Assembly (NCBI RefSeq): GCF_002836945.1 | Contig: NZ_NIJM01000010.1 | Span: 35,175-99,174 of the forward strand | Length of the DNA stretch: 64,000 nucleotides | Source: Shewanella chilikensis | Lineage (GTDB): Bacteria > Pseudomonadota > Gammaproteobacteria > Enterobacterales > Shewanellaceae | Reading direction: 5' to 3' | Shown: piece after piece, positions 33,241 to 41,809 of the stretch | Numbering within the stretch: the first letter of the stretch is position 1 | How the letters are laid out: every line of letters starts with the position of its first letter | The notes under the pieces: model-generated | Seen by the model: the letters and a program-made list of their open reading frames with translations, nothing else | What the model was told of the DNA's origin: nothing | Database searches by the model: none | Program-made: the position numbers and the translations under genes

Positions 33241-33458
33241 GTAATGAGCAACAGCAAACAACCCAACTGGTAATACAGCACACAGAAGAGAAACTGTTTT
33301 TAACCACCAAAGAGGTAATGGAACGTTACCGGCTTTCCAGCCCCACAACACTGTGGAACTGGCGCCGTAAAATTGGTTTCCCCGCTCCTATTCACAACGG
33401 GAGGTTTTACTCGAGAAAGCAGCTGGAAGCTTGGGACAGAGAGCAAGAGGCGGCTTGA
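33237..33458 (+). CDS. AlpA/excisionase-like DNA-binding protein
   Basis: A 73-residue protein with a MerR/AlpA-type winged helix: KLFLTTKEVMERYRLSSPTTLWNWRRKIGFPAPIHNGRFYSRKQLEAWDRE. This is the pattern of phage excisionases and AlpA regulators. As the last gene of the rightward operon, before the integrase, it is the best candidate for the Xis function. It is separated from the integrase by the TPR-HEPN pair. Confidence 0.85.
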   Translation: MSNEQQQTTQLVIQHTEEKLFLTTKEVMERYRLSSPTTLWNWRRKIGFPAPIHNGRFYSRKQLEAWDREQEAA

Positions 33459-33468
33459 TAAAATCAAA

Positions 33469-33506
33469 AAAGCGAAAGAGTGATTATTTGTTTGCTCTTT
33501 CGCTTT
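33469..33506. terminator. Hairpin terminator between convergent operons
   Basis: AAAGCGAAAGAG and CTCTTTCGCTTT form a perfect 12-bp stem around 14 bases. On the minus strand it is followed by TTTTGATTTT, so it terminates the HEPN operon; on the plus strand it closes the early operon with a weaker tail. Confidence 0.8.
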
Positions 33507-33573
33507 CAAGCTATATATATAAAACGAATACAATAATAAACATCAGCAACAAACTCAGCTCTAGCATTTGTTG

Positions 33574-33978
33574 TTATGCTGACATTTTCTTTTCAGCAAA
33601 AACCTCTTCAATTTTCCTTATGAGTTTTTCAGCCTGCCTTAACTCCATTTCTGCAGTCTCTTTCTTATAATCCAAGGCTAAATTATAATCCGCATGAACT
33701 CGCTTCTGCTTGGCTTGCATAAATTGATAGGCAATAATTTTAAATTGCTTAGGATCTTTATTCTCATAAGTTGCACCAGCACCATTCAGCAAATAATCAT
33801 AGACATCTGAATGCGTCCCAGAAGAACTATGATCAAACTGATACTGATTAAAAGATTCAAGGAGTTTATGAAATACAGCATAGTAGCTGCGTCCAACAGC
33901 CATCCTGTATCCAATCTCTTGTCCTAGTGCTAGATCATGCTGAGCAACCAGCATAAACGAATCAGAATTTACGGACAT
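33574..33978 (-). CDS. HEPN domain protein, 134 aa
   Basis: Start at 33978 (MSVNSDSFMLVAQ) is set by GGAGGAG upstream. The helical product holds the HEPN signature: YRMAVGRSYYAVFHKLLESF, where Arg and His are six residues apart (an Rx6H RNase-type motif), and KQKRVHADYNLALDYKKETAEMELRQAEKLI at the C-terminus. HEPN proteins are often RNases in toxin-antitoxin, defence or RNA-processing systems. It overlaps the upstream TPR gene by 17 bases, so the two are made together. The AT-rich composition suggests acquisition. Confidence 0.75.
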   Translation of the reverse strand: MSVNSDSFMLVAQHDLALGQEIGYRMAVGRSYYAVFHKLLESFNQYQFDHSSSGTHSDVYDYLLNGAGATYENKDPKQFKIIAYQFMQAKQKRVHADYNLALDYKKETAEMELRQAEKLIRKIEEVFAEKKMSA

Positions 33979-34741
33979 CCTTTTCTCCTCCGACACTAGC
34001 ACCAGTTAAATATGAAACAACAATTCTCTGGTTTAATTCCCTTTCAAATACATTGTCTATAAAATATTCTTGCGACTTAACAAATGTCTCACCATTATCA
34101 TCATATCCATCGTTAATCATAATGAGAAGGTGTAAGACCTTATCTTCTTCATCATAATTAACATGAATACCAGTAACTTCAAACAGTGAGAATTCTGTAG
34201 CAAAATCCATTAATAATTCTGAGTAGCCTAATTCATCATCTTTGCAGTAGTATTCTGTGGCTTTAAATGCATTGAAAGAATACAGCATACGTTCATAAGC
34301 ATTCTCAAACTCACCCAAAGATAAAGTCTCCGCACGGCGTAAACACTTATCAACCAGATCAACGATAAAATATGAATGAGCAAAAGACAAAATATTTTCT
34401 AGAGAAGACTTAGCAAATATTTTACCAAGATATTCTTCACAGGCTTGATATGTACCTCTAAAATCACCTAACCATTGTAATGCCACAATATAATTGTGGC
34501 AGTAAGTATCCTCTTGGCATAAATTTAAAGCCTTGGAAAAGTTATCTCGGCATGCGTCAGCATTACCATAATGACACTCTAACATTCCGAGTAACATATA
34601 CCGATCAGCAAAATCATCAATAGCAGCAATTTCTTTTTGGTATTTCTTATATTCAAACAATGTCATCGCCCGGGTTCTGTCATAGAACGGAACGAATGAA
34701 TCGACAATATTCGCAACTTTTGATGCCGGCTGAACCGTCAT
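33962..34741 (-). CDS. TPR-like helical repeat protein, partner of the HEPN gene
   Basis: Start at 34741 with AAGGA about 8 bases upstream; 259 residues. About residues 30-160 look like tetratricopeptide-type helix pairs (DFADRYMLLGMLECHYGNADACRDNFSKALNL; NYIVALQWLGDFRGTYQACEEYL; FAHSYFIVDLVDKCLRRAETL). A smaller C-terminal beta domain follows (GIHVNYDEEDKVLHLLIMIND). No membrane segment or catalytic motif. It is probably a binding or sensing partner that controls the HEPN protein. A possible minus-strand promoter (TTGGGG-17-TAAAAT) lies at 34,797-34,825. Confidence 0.7.
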   Translation of the reverse strand: MTVQPASKVANIVDSFVPFYDRTRAMTLFEYKKYQKEIAAIDDFADRYMLLGMLECHYGNADACRDNFSKALNLCQEDTYCHNYIVALQWLGDFRGTYQACEEYLGKIFAKSSLENILSFAHSYFIVDLVDKCLRRAETLSLGEFENAYERMLYSFNAFKATEYYCKDDELGYSELLMDFATEFSLFEVTGIHVNYDEEDKVLHLLIMINDGYDDNGETFVKSQEYFIDNVFERELNQRIVVSYLTGASVGGEKDVRKF

Positions 34742-34960
34742 ATAATCTTCCTTTACATATAGTGAGCAACAAACCACTCGCCCAACTGAGCGCTGAATTT
34801 TACACCAAAATCATGCAAACCCCAAATCAGTACGCACTACAAAAATCCATATTGTTTTCGCTCAAAAACTTAACAGAGTTTTAAAGGAAAAACAACAGAA
34901 GATGTTCTCTTGAAGTTACTTTAAAATCATAAGGATAAGACTAATGCACTCATGTCATTA

Positions 34961-36133
34961 CTAACATGCAGGGGTTAACAACAAGGTCCACCGGTCATAA
35001 GCAGTTCGCTGTTCATCAAGCCAATCATGCTTGTTATATACTGCCATTACCCCGCCGAGCACATGGCCAAGCATTTTCTCGGTAACATGGGGCAATACCC
35101 CTACTTCACTGAGCCTGGTAGACAGAGTGCGACGAAAATCATGCAAGCGCCAGTGTGGGATATCCATTCTGGCACGTATCTCACGCACTAGCTTATTGAC
35201 TGATGCTACCCCCAGGGGCTTTCTGTGTTCATTCGGGGCCGGAAAACTCCACTCTGACTGATACAGTGACCACTGTTGTTGCAGAATGGCCAGTAAGTCT
35301 TCCGTGATTGGCCTGCGAACAGGCAAATTAGTTTTACTGTTTTGAGCAGGTACTGTCCAGACCATGGATTCCAAATCAAAATCGGCACGCTTTGATTTCA
35401 ACAGCTCAGAGATCCTTGCCCCTGAGTACAAGCAAGCCTTTATCGAATTGATAACTGTAGTAGTTGCCCGGCTTTTATCTAACTCAGCGAGTATTTTATG
35501 GCACTCGGGAAAGGTCAGTACCCTGTCACCTACCTTGGATGGTGAACCAACATCAGATACACGCAGTTGAAGTACATCAAGATTAGAGATCATCTGCCGG
35601 CGAATAGCCCAATTGCATATTGCTTTTACATGCTTGAGCATGGCGCCTGCAGTTACCCGGCTGGTTTTGGCGATACTGTCGAAGAAATCGATCCACTCAC
35701 TCATGGTGATTCTTTCAACTGGCTTACCGGGGAATGCGTTGAACAGATAAGCATTGAACGCAGAACGATAGATAGCAACTGTGCCCGGCTTTAACCCTGG
35801 GGCCCGTAGCTCTAAGAATGCCTCACAGATATCTTTCAGTGTGGGCATACCTTCTTGGGTAGTTCGGTGTTTCCAGTAAAGGCGTGGGTCTGTACCATTA
35901 CTCAATACATTGCGGATTTCAGGAATCAGCTGCCTCGCTTCTGCAACCTTTAAGTCGGGATATCGGCCAACAGATAACCGACAAGGCTTTCCTTGCCAGC
36001 GAAAACGCCACTGCCATGTTATAGTGCCCTGAGGAGTGATGCGTACCCCAAGGCCATCACGGTCTGAAAGCTCGGGTTTACCCTGATATGGTTTGCCAAG
36101 AATCGCGCGTAACTTAGCATCAGACAAAGACAT
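34961..36133 (-). CDS. int: Prophage integrase (tyrosine recombinase, DUF4102 type)
   Basis: This 390-residue protein has an N-terminal arm-binding DUF4102-type domain (SLSDAKLRAILGKPYQG; LGVRITPQGTITWQWRFRW; LSVGRYPDLKVAEAR), a central core-binding domain (about 95-185) and the catalytic domain. Catalytic residues are visible: Arg in SGARISELL, Lys in NSKTNLPV, HDFRRT, LGHVLGGVMAVYN with the nucleophile Tyr. Its promoter faces sbcB, so the right attachment site should be in or next to that intergenic region. It belongs to the P4/HP1-like type that usually targets a tRNA or gene 3' end. Confidence 0.95.
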   Translation of the reverse strand: MSLSDAKLRAILGKPYQGKPELSDRDGLGVRITPQGTITWQWRFRWQGKPCRLSVGRYPDLKVAEARQLIPEIRNVLSNGTDPRLYWKHRTTQEGMPTLKDICEAFLELRAPGLKPGTVAIYRSAFNAYLFNAFPGKPVERITMSEWIDFFDSIAKTSRVTAGAMLKHVKAICNWAIRRQMISNLDVLQLRVSDVGSPSKVGDRVLTFPECHKILAELDKSRATTTVINSIKACLYSGARISELLKSKRADFDLESMVWTVPAQNSKTNLPVRRPITEDLLAILQQQWSLYQSEWSFPAPNEHRKPLGVASVNKLVREIRARMDIPHWRLHDFRRTLSTRLSEVGVLPHVTEKMLGHVLGGVMAVYNKHDWLDEQRTAYDRWTLLLTPAC

Positions 36134-36140
36134 TTCACTA

Positions 36141-36207
36141 ACCTGTGTACATATTTTAGATTAAGCATAAGTTAGCTTGAGCAACATGTACACAGGTATG
36201 TACACAC
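36141..36207. promoter_or_regulatory. Inverted and direct repeats upstream of the integrase
   Basis: ACCTGTGTACAT (36,141-36,152) and its perfect complement ATGTACACAGGT (36,186-36,197) form a 12-bp inverted repeat. A third copy of ATGTACACA follows at 36,198, 12 bases from the second. Such repeats fit integrase arm-type or Xis sites, or an int operator. The att core itself was not identified. Confidence 0.6.
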
Positions 36208-36311
36208 ATGGGTTCAAACGGTCTTAAAATCTGGTGAAAACAAATAAACAAGCATGGTCAGCGTTGGCGATATTTATCAGATAGTTGAGCAGAATATTTG
36301 AAGAGTTATAA

Positions 36312-37730
36312 ATGACAAGAAACAACGATACAATGCCAACAATATTCTGGCATGATTATGAAACATTCGGCGCCAATCCGGCGAAAGACAGGCCGGCGCA
36401 GTTTGCCGGGATACGTACCGACCTGGAGCTGAACATCATTGGTGAGCCCGAGACCTTTTACTGCCAGATAGCCAGCGATTACCTGCCCTCACCCGAGGCG
36501 ATTCTCATCACAGGGATCACCCCACAACTGGCCAATGGCAAAGGGCTGCCGGAAACCGAATTTATGGGGCGGATCAATGCCCTGTTCAGCCAAGCCAATA
36601 CCTGCGTCGCCGGCTACAACTCGCTGCGATTTGATGATGAGGTCAGCCGGTATGGTTTTTACCGAAACTTTATCGATCCCTATGCCAGAGAATGGCAGCA
36701 AGGCAATTCCCGCTGGGATATTATCGATCTGGTTCGGGCCTGCTATGCCCTGCGCCCGGACGGGATCAACTGGCCAACCAAAGAGGATGGCTCTCCCAGT
36801 TTTAAGCTCGAACATCTGACCCAGGCCAACGGACTCGGCCATGAAAAGGCTCACGATGCCATGTCAGATGTATATGCCACCATAGCCTTGGCCAAACTGA
36901 TCAAAGAGAAACAACCAAGACTGTTTGACTACTATTTCAAACTCAGACGCAAGCAGGCAGTCTCAGAGCAAATCGATGTACTCAATATGCAACCTTTGGT
37001 GCATATCAGCTCCAAAATCCCGGCGACTCAGGGCTGTGCCACTCTCATAGCCCCTGTGGCCCATCATCCGGAGAACAAGAATGCCATTGTCTGCGTTAAC
37101 CTGCATATGGATATCAGTCCGCTGATTGAATTGGATGTAGACAGCATTCGCGAGCGGCTCTATACGCCAAGAAGCGAATTGGCAGAAGATGAATTACCCA
37201 TACCTGTCAAACAGGTGCATATCAATAAGTGCCCCTTTATTGCCACCGCCAAGACACTGACCGATGAAGCCGCCAAGCGGATTGGATTTGACAAGGCCTT
37301 TGCCCGCGAGCAATACAAGCGCCTGCGCCAGCATCCGCAGATCCGCTCCAAGCTGGCAAGCCTGTTTGATACCCCAAGGGACAACCAAAGTACAGATCCG
37401 GATCTTATGCTCTACAGCGGAGGATTCTTCTCTCCCGCGGATAAGGCCAAGATGGAGATGATCCGCCATACCGCCCCCGATAACCTGGCGGCGCTGGATC
37501 TCAGCTTTGACGACCCCAGACTCAAGGAGATGCTGTTTCGTTATCGTGCCCGCAACTATCCTTCGACACTTACAGACAAAGAAACACTGCGCTGGCATGA
37601 ATTCTGCCAGCAAAGGCTCAACGATCCGGATTATGTCATTCGCTTGGAAAATCTGTTGGAAGAAACTGCCGAAAATGAAAGTCACCAGCGACTTCTCAAG
37701 GCTCTGGTGCAATACTTACAGGCGCTTTAA
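36312..37730 (+). CDS. sbcB: Exodeoxyribonuclease I
   Basis: A 472-residue 3'-5' exonuclease acting on single-stranded DNA in mismatch repair and recombination. DnaQ-type motifs are clear: IFWHDYETFGANP (Asp and Glu metal ligands, residues 11-23), VAGYNSLRFDDEVSR, and GHEKAHDAMSDVYATI with the last catalytic His and Asp. RNase-T-like and C-terminal extension domains follow (YSGGFFSPADKAKMEMI). Length agrees with E. coli ExoI (475). It is the first chromosomal gene beside the prophage; its original promoter may have been altered by the insertion. Confidence 0.96.
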   Translation: MTRNNDTMPTIFWHDYETFGANPAKDRPAQFAGIRTDLELNIIGEPETFYCQIASDYLPSPEAILITGITPQLANGKGLPETEFMGRINALFSQANTCVAGYNSLRFDDEVSRYGFYRNFIDPYAREWQQGNSRWDIIDLVRACYALRPDGINWPTKEDGSPSFKLEHLTQANGLGHEKAHDAMSDVYATIALAKLIKEKQPRLFDYYFKLRRKQAVSEQIDVLNMQPLVHISSKIPATQGCATLIAPVAHHPENKNAIVCVNLHMDISPLIELDVDSIRERLYTPRSELAEDELPIPVKQVHINKCPFIATAKTLTDEAAKRIGFDKAFAREQYKRLRQHPQIRSKLASLFDTPRDNQSTDPDLMLYSGGFFSPADKAKMEMIRHTAPDNLAALDLSFDDPRLKEMLFRYRARNYPSTLTDKETLRWHEFCQQRLNDPDYVIRLENLLEETAENESHQRLLKALVQYLQAL

Positions 37731-37819
37731 CGGAATTTTGCGAAGCCAGTCCCGTTTCCACTGTAACTTCCTGACTAAACTGGATAACCATTAGCTTAAC
37801 ATTTAACAAGGAATGGCCA

Positions 37820-38716
37820 ATGCAAGACAGATTTGTAAACAGCCTGAACCAGTTGCCCAAAGCACTTGCCGAGCAATTGGTGCCACTGCTCAACGATGAG
37901 TTCGCCGGTCATCTGGATGCACAGCAGCTGAGTGAGTTGGCCAAGGCCAGCGGCCTTGGTGATGATGAGTTACTGCTGGCGCTCTTGCCTATTGCTGCGG
38001 CACTGGCCAATCCGCCAATCAGTGAGTTCTATGTCGGCGCCATCGCCAAAGGCAAGAGCGGTGATATCTATATGGGTGCCAATATCGAACTGCCGGGTGA
38101 AGCCTTGTGCCACTCGGTTCACGCCGAGCAAAGCGCCATCAGTCATGCCTGGCTGAGCGGTGAAAGCCAGGTAGTCGATATCATAGTCAACGAGAGTCCC
38201 TGCGGCCACTGCCGTCAGTTTATGAATGAGTTAGTGGCCGGGCAAGAGATCCGTATTCACCTGCCCAAACAGCCTACAGCGCCTTTGAGTCATTACCTGC
38301 CCTACGCCTTTGGCCCCAAAGATCTCAATGTCACTACGCCTTTGCTAAGTAAACAACAGGTAAACCTGGCGCTTGAGAGCTCCGATCCCATGGTGATTGA
38401 GGCGCTGGATCACGCCAGCCTCAGCTATGCCCCGTACAGCAAGAGTCATTGTGCAGTAGTACTGGAAACGGCTGATGGCGCCACCTTCTGTGGCCGTTAC
38501 GCCGAAAACGCTGCCTTTAACCCATCCATGATGCCGATGCAGATGGCACTGTCGACTCTGCTGCGCCATAACCGCAGCTTCAGCGAAATAAAACGGGCAT
38601 TGCTGCTGGAATCGGCCGATGGCAAAATCTCACTGGTGGGAGCCAGCATGGACGCCCTGCACGCAGTGGCGCCTGTAGAGTTGGAACATATAGTGGTTAG
38701 CCCCGAGCCCAACTGA
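37820..38716 (+). CDS. cdd: Cytidine deaminase
   Basis: This 298-residue protein matches the E. coli-type homodimeric enzyme, with an active N-terminal domain and a degenerate C-terminal copy. Catalytic zinc sites are [12 protein letters not shown] (zinc His and proton-shuttle Glu) and [14 protein letters not shown] (two zinc Cys). It deaminates cytidine and deoxycytidine to uridine products in pyrimidine salvage. The second copy (from about [19 protein letters not shown]) has no zinc motif, as expected. AAGGAAT precedes the ATG. Confidence 0.95.
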   Translation: MQDRFVNSLNQLPKALAEQLVPLLNDEFAGHLDAQQLSELAKASGLGDDELLLALLPIAAALANPPISEFYVGAIAKGKSGDIYMGANIELPGEALCHSVHAEQSAISHAWLSGESQVVDIIVNESPCGHCRQFMNELVAGQEIRIHLPKQPTAPLSHYLPYAFGPKDLNVTTPLLSKQQVNLALESSDPMVIEALDHASLSYAPYSKSHCAVVLETADGATFCGRYAENAAFNPSMMPMQMALSTLLRHNRSFSEIKRALLLESADGKISLVGASMDALHAVAPVELEHIVVSPEPN

Positions 38717-38734
38717 TACTTGACTCACAATCCC

Positions 38735-38764
38735 CCAAAAGAGCAGTGTTGACTGTTCTTTTGG
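38735..38764 (+). terminator. Hairpin after cdd
   Basis: CCAAAAGAGCAGT and ACTGTTCTTTTGG form a long near-perfect stem with a 4-base loop, 18 bases after the cdd stop. There is no clean T-run, so it is either a weak terminator or an mRNA-end structure. Confidence 0.6.
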
Positions 38765-38971
38765 CGGGGCTGAAAAAGAAACCGAGATTCAACAGGCACT
38801 GAATCAAGGAACTGATAACTATTTTTATCGCTACGCCTTATGATCTCAGTTTTTATCTTCCCCCAAGATAAGCTTTAAATCCTCATCATCCCGACATGCT
38901 GAGTCCGAGCTTGAGTTTCGCTGCCACTGAGTTAAACTGCCTGCCGTTTCAAGCTTATATAGAGGATACTT

Positions 38972-39328
38972 ATGTTTGTTATTCGTTGGATCCTGGGACG
39001 GATCATTTTGCTGCTCAATTTTGTTTTCTCCCCCAAGAGTATTAAACGTCAACCCGAACAGCAGGCGGATATCGATGAACAATGTCGTACCCTAAGCCTG
39101 TATCAATATCCGGCCTGCCCTTTTTGTGTCAAGGTAAGGCGCGCCATGAAGCGACACGGCTTGAATATTACGACTCTGGATGCCAAACAAGAGCCACACA
39201 GAAGTGAACTGCAAAACCGAGGCGGTACCATGAAAGTTCCTTGTTTGAAAATTGAGCAAGCCGGCGAAGTCACATGGATGTATGAGTCCAACGACATCAT
39301 AGCTTATCTTAATCAGCGTTTCGGTTAA
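38972..39328 (+). CDS. Glutaredoxin-like protein with N-terminal hydrophobic segment
   Basis: This 118-residue product has an N-terminal hydrophobic segment (MFVIRWILGRIILLLNFVF) and a thioredoxin-fold domain with the redox site YPACPFCVKVRRAMKRHG. TMKVPCLKI then provides the cis-proline region, and WMYESNDIIAYLNQRF the C-terminal helix common to glutaredoxins and GST N-domains. The leader could anchor it to the membrane. Probably a glutathione-dependent thiol reductase; the substrate is unknown. Confidence 0.85.
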   Translation: MFVIRWILGRIILLLNFVFSPKSIKRQPEQQADIDEQCRTLSLYQYPACPFCVKVRRAMKRHGLNITTLDAKQEPHRSELQNRGGTMKVPCLKIEQAGEVTWMYESNDIIAYLNQRFG

Positions 39329-39430
39329 CAAACCTCGACCTACCGGTACCAAAGGTAGGTCATGCTTGTTGCAGCTGTTATTCCTGTGTATTGTCCTCAA
39401 GTAGATAACTGCTAATCAGGGACTGAGAGA

Positions 39431-39961
39431 ATGACAGCTGAACCCACCCCACGGAGTATCGAGCCAGATTTGGCTCATCACGAACAATCCCCTGACGCCA
39501 AAGCGCCGGCACAGACATCAATTCCAGAATCCAGCTATCCCATTTACGTCGGGTTTTGGGAGCGGCTTGCAGCAACCCTGCTGGACTCTCTCATGCTGAT
39601 GTGCATCACAGTGCCACTGACCCTATATGTCTATGGTATCGACCCTATCATGACGGGCAATACCTTGATTAAAGGACCACTTGATCTGCTGATCAATTAC
39701 CTATTGCCTGTAGTTCTGGTCATCTTATTTTGGCGTTATAAGTCGGCGACTCCGGGGAAAATGGCCTTAAGAGCCATCATAGTCGATGCCGACACTTTAC
39801 AAAAACCATCAAGCGCCAGCCTGATAATACGTTACCTGGGTTATATTCCCTCAACTCTGCTATTTGGCCTGGGTTATATCTGGGTGGCCTTCGATCCCCG
39901 TAAACAAAGCTGGCATGACAAACTGGCGGGTACCCTAGTGATCCGCGCCCCCAAGGATTAG
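39431..39961 (+). CDS. RDD family membrane protein
   Basis: A 176-residue membrane protein with the RDD pattern: YVGFWERLAATLLDSLMLMCI (Arg and Asp around the first helix) and later KSATPGKMALRAIIVDADT and FDPRKQSWHDKLAGTLVI. Three membrane segments are visible. The N-terminal 35 residues are polar. The function of RDD proteins is mostly unknown; some transport ions. Confidence 0.85.
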   Translation: MTAEPTPRSIEPDLAHHEQSPDAKAPAQTSIPESSYPIYVGFWERLAATLLDSLMLMCITVPLTLYVYGIDPIMTGNTLIKGPLDLLINYLLPVVLVILFWRYKSATPGKMALRAIIVDADTLQKPSSASLIIRYLGYIPSTLLFGLGYIWVAFDPRKQSWHDKLAGTLVIRAPKD

Positions 39962-39988
39962 AAACGCTCAATAAGGGAAGAATGCAGG

Positions 39989-40681
39989 CTATCTTTGGCG
40001 CCAGAGATAGACCCGGTCCGAGTAATCGTAGAGCCACTCGGGCCGATAAACCACCAACAGCGTCACTGCCATGCCGTTAAGCAAGGCTTCAGGGAACCCC
40101 AGCAGCGGAATAAGCAGCAGATAATTATCCACCAGATAAGCTGCGCCGTAATCCATATCAAACCATAGATAAACGGCCCATGCCAGGATATGACTCACCA
40201 CAGAAAGACCTGCATTAAAAAAACCTGCTACGAAAATAAAAACGAATAAATGCTTGGGTAATTTATGATAGCTCAAACTGTGTACTGTCAATGCCAACAG
40301 TAGTGGCAGACAAACACCAAACAACATCATGGGCCCCAACATCCAAGGCTGGTGACAGACAAACAGGCAAAAGAAACTCACCGGCAGCAGCATCAATACG
40401 GACGCCAAACGCCAGCCAAATATCAGCATCAGGGTCACTAAGGCCAGAAAATGTACATAAATACCTTCGGTTACACTGGCATTGAGCAGCCAAAGGCCAT
40501 TAACAGCCAAGGTGCAAAACAACGCTCGCCATTGCAAGCTCTTGTCAGCCAGCAGTTGCTGCCAGTCCCATTGAGGCCAAATCCAGGCAAACCAACCTAT
40601 GAGCACAAGCAAATAGAAGATATCAGCCAGATCCGGCTGCCACTGGATTTGATCCCAAAGAGGTTGAAGATACTCGAACAT
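39989..40681 (-). CDS. CbiM-like energy-coupling factor transporter permease
   Basis: ATG at 40681 (MFEYLQPLWDQIQWQ) is preferred over an upstream TTG. The 230-residue polytopic membrane protein has about six helices with a CbiM-like motif (LLNASVTEGIYVHFLALVTLMLIFGW) and SHILAWAVYLWF, and an NGMAVTLLVVYRPEWL C-terminus. CbiM-type proteins are cobalt or nickel uptake components. No ATPase or T-component gene lies nearby, so this is a solitary member, as often seen in Shewanella-like genomes. The substrate is unknown. Confidence 0.75.
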   Translation of the reverse strand: MFEYLQPLWDQIQWQPDLADIFYLLVLIGWFAWIWPQWDWQQLLADKSLQWRALFCTLAVNGLWLLNASVTEGIYVHFLALVTLMLIFGWRLASVLMLLPVSFFCLFVCHQPWMLGPMMLFGVCLPLLLALTVHSLSYHKLPKHLFVFIFVAGFFNAGLSVVSHILAWAVYLWFDMDYGAAYLVDNYLLLIPLLGFPEALLNGMAVTLLVVYRPEWLYDYSDRVYLWRQR

Positions 40682-40825
40682 AATTGACCATCCAGTTATC
40701 AACTAAAGGCGGTAAACGACGACGTTATGCTAACTTATCACGCAGTTAATGCAATTATGCTTATTCTGCAGTAAGTTAACGGTAGTTTGTATCTCAAAAA
40801 ATAATAAGGATAACTGCCCCTGCTT

Positions 40826-41260
40826 ATGCGCACGCTTTTTCTGTCATTACTGCCCCTACTGCTTTGTAGCTGCAGCTCAAAACCCAACATAGATCCGGCC
40901 GATTTTGCCGGTGCCATCAAAGACAGTTTCCAGACAGATATCAAAACTGATGGCTTGAAACTCTTCACCTATAAGGCGCGCTTGGTTGCGCCAGGAATAG
41001 ACCGCAATGACAAGGACGGTGTCCCCGCTCCCCGTACGGCAAAGGAGATGCGCCAACAACTGGCTATCAGAGAAGCCCGGCTTGCCGTCTTTGAACAACA
41101 GCTGGTTCTTGGACTCAACAATACCCTCAAGATGAATCAGTACTGTCAAGAGGGCTTCTACGAACTCAGCCGCGTGCTTCATTCCAGTTGGGGAGAAATC
41201 CGCGGTGAATGCCACGATGGCGCCAGTGAAATGGACAGGATCCGCTTCAACAACAAGTAA
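40826..41260 (+). CDS. Putative lipoprotein, 144 aa
   Basis: Starts MRTLFLSLLPLLLCSCSSKPN: a short signal peptide with a lipobox-like LCSC, the second Cys being the likely lipid site. The mature part is mixed charge, helical (KEMRQQLAIREARLAVFEQQLVLGL) and contains two Cys (QYC, GEC) that could pair. The family was not recognised. Confidence 0.75.
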   Translation: MRTLFLSLLPLLLCSCSSKPNIDPADFAGAIKDSFQTDIKTDGLKLFTYKARLVAPGIDRNDKDGVPAPRTAKEMRQQLAIREARLAVFEQQLVLGLNNTLKMNQYCQEGFYELSRVLHSSWGEIRGECHDGASEMDRIRFNNK

Positions 41261-41327
41261 TTTTTTTTGAATATGAGCTTCAAATTTGCTAGTTTTGCCG
41301 CAGTTTACTGCTTTAGGTGTATTTGAG

Positions 41328-41684
41328 ATGGAACCCACAGGAATTATTCAGGAGATAGAAGAGCCGATTAGCCGCAGCAGGGTAAATCGTCAGTTGTTGT
41401 TGGCCACCAGCCTATCGGCACTGGTTGCTATGGCGTTATTGCTGTTTGGCGATCAATATGCTCACCTTTGGCAGGATCAAAGTGCACTGCAACTCAGTCT
41501 GTTTCGCCCTGGTTTTTTATTATTGATAGTCTCGGGGTTAATAGTAATCCCCACTAGTGTGATAGAGCTTATCAAGGCCGCCAAAACGCCGGATAGGCCA
41601 CTGATGTTGGATATGGCGCTACTCAGTATAGGAGTCGCGGTTTCCATGAGCTATATCGGTGTCTTTATGACCCTGTTCCTCTAA
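41328..41684 (+). CDS. Small membrane protein, 118 aa
   Basis: ATG at 41328 (MEPTGIIQEIEEPISR) chosen over an upstream start because of the polar N-terminus expected. Three hydrophobic segments follow (LLATSLSALVAMALLLFG; GFLLLIVSGLIVIPTSVIEL; MALLSIGVAVSMSYIGVFMTLFL). The family was not recognised. Spacing to the neighbours suggests its own unit. Confidence 0.7.
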   Translation: MEPTGIIQEIEEPISRSRVNRQLLLATSLSALVAMALLLFGDQYAHLWQDQSALQLSLFRPGFLLLIVSGLIVIPTSVIELIKAAKTPDRPLMLDMALLSIGVAVSMSYIGVFMTLFL

Positions 41685-41809
41685 GAAAATCCCTTTCGCC
41701 ACAGTATCAAAACCTGCGACGAAGCAGGTTGAGCTTGTTGCCCGGCCGCGGGCAGGCTAAAATGCCAGCCCTTTGCCTATCCCAAGTGGGAAGTACCAGG
41801 AAATTTTGC

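Larger units (their letters stand above)
1..36207. mobile_element. Lambda-like prophage (left end outside window)
   Basis: Contiguous phage modules: tail, head, packaging, lysis, a Q-like regulator, replication, Cro/CI switch, early operon and integrase. The integrase lies at the right edge, 180 bases before sbcB, so the right junction is probably between 36,134 and 36,311. The left junction is not in the window, so the duplicated att core cannot be identified. Virion genes belong to the lambda packaging type (GpA/Nu1-like terminase, gpW, lambda portal) with a long tape measure, which suggests a siphovirus. No structural gene seen here is broken. Several AT-rich accessory genes are inserted. 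Confidence 0.97.

Noticed and set aside
36205..36235. GGGTTCAAAC near the integrase, considered as a tRNA T-arm remnant and att core
   Set aside because: The flanking bases do not pair as a T-stem; the left att copy is outside the window, so no comparison is possible.
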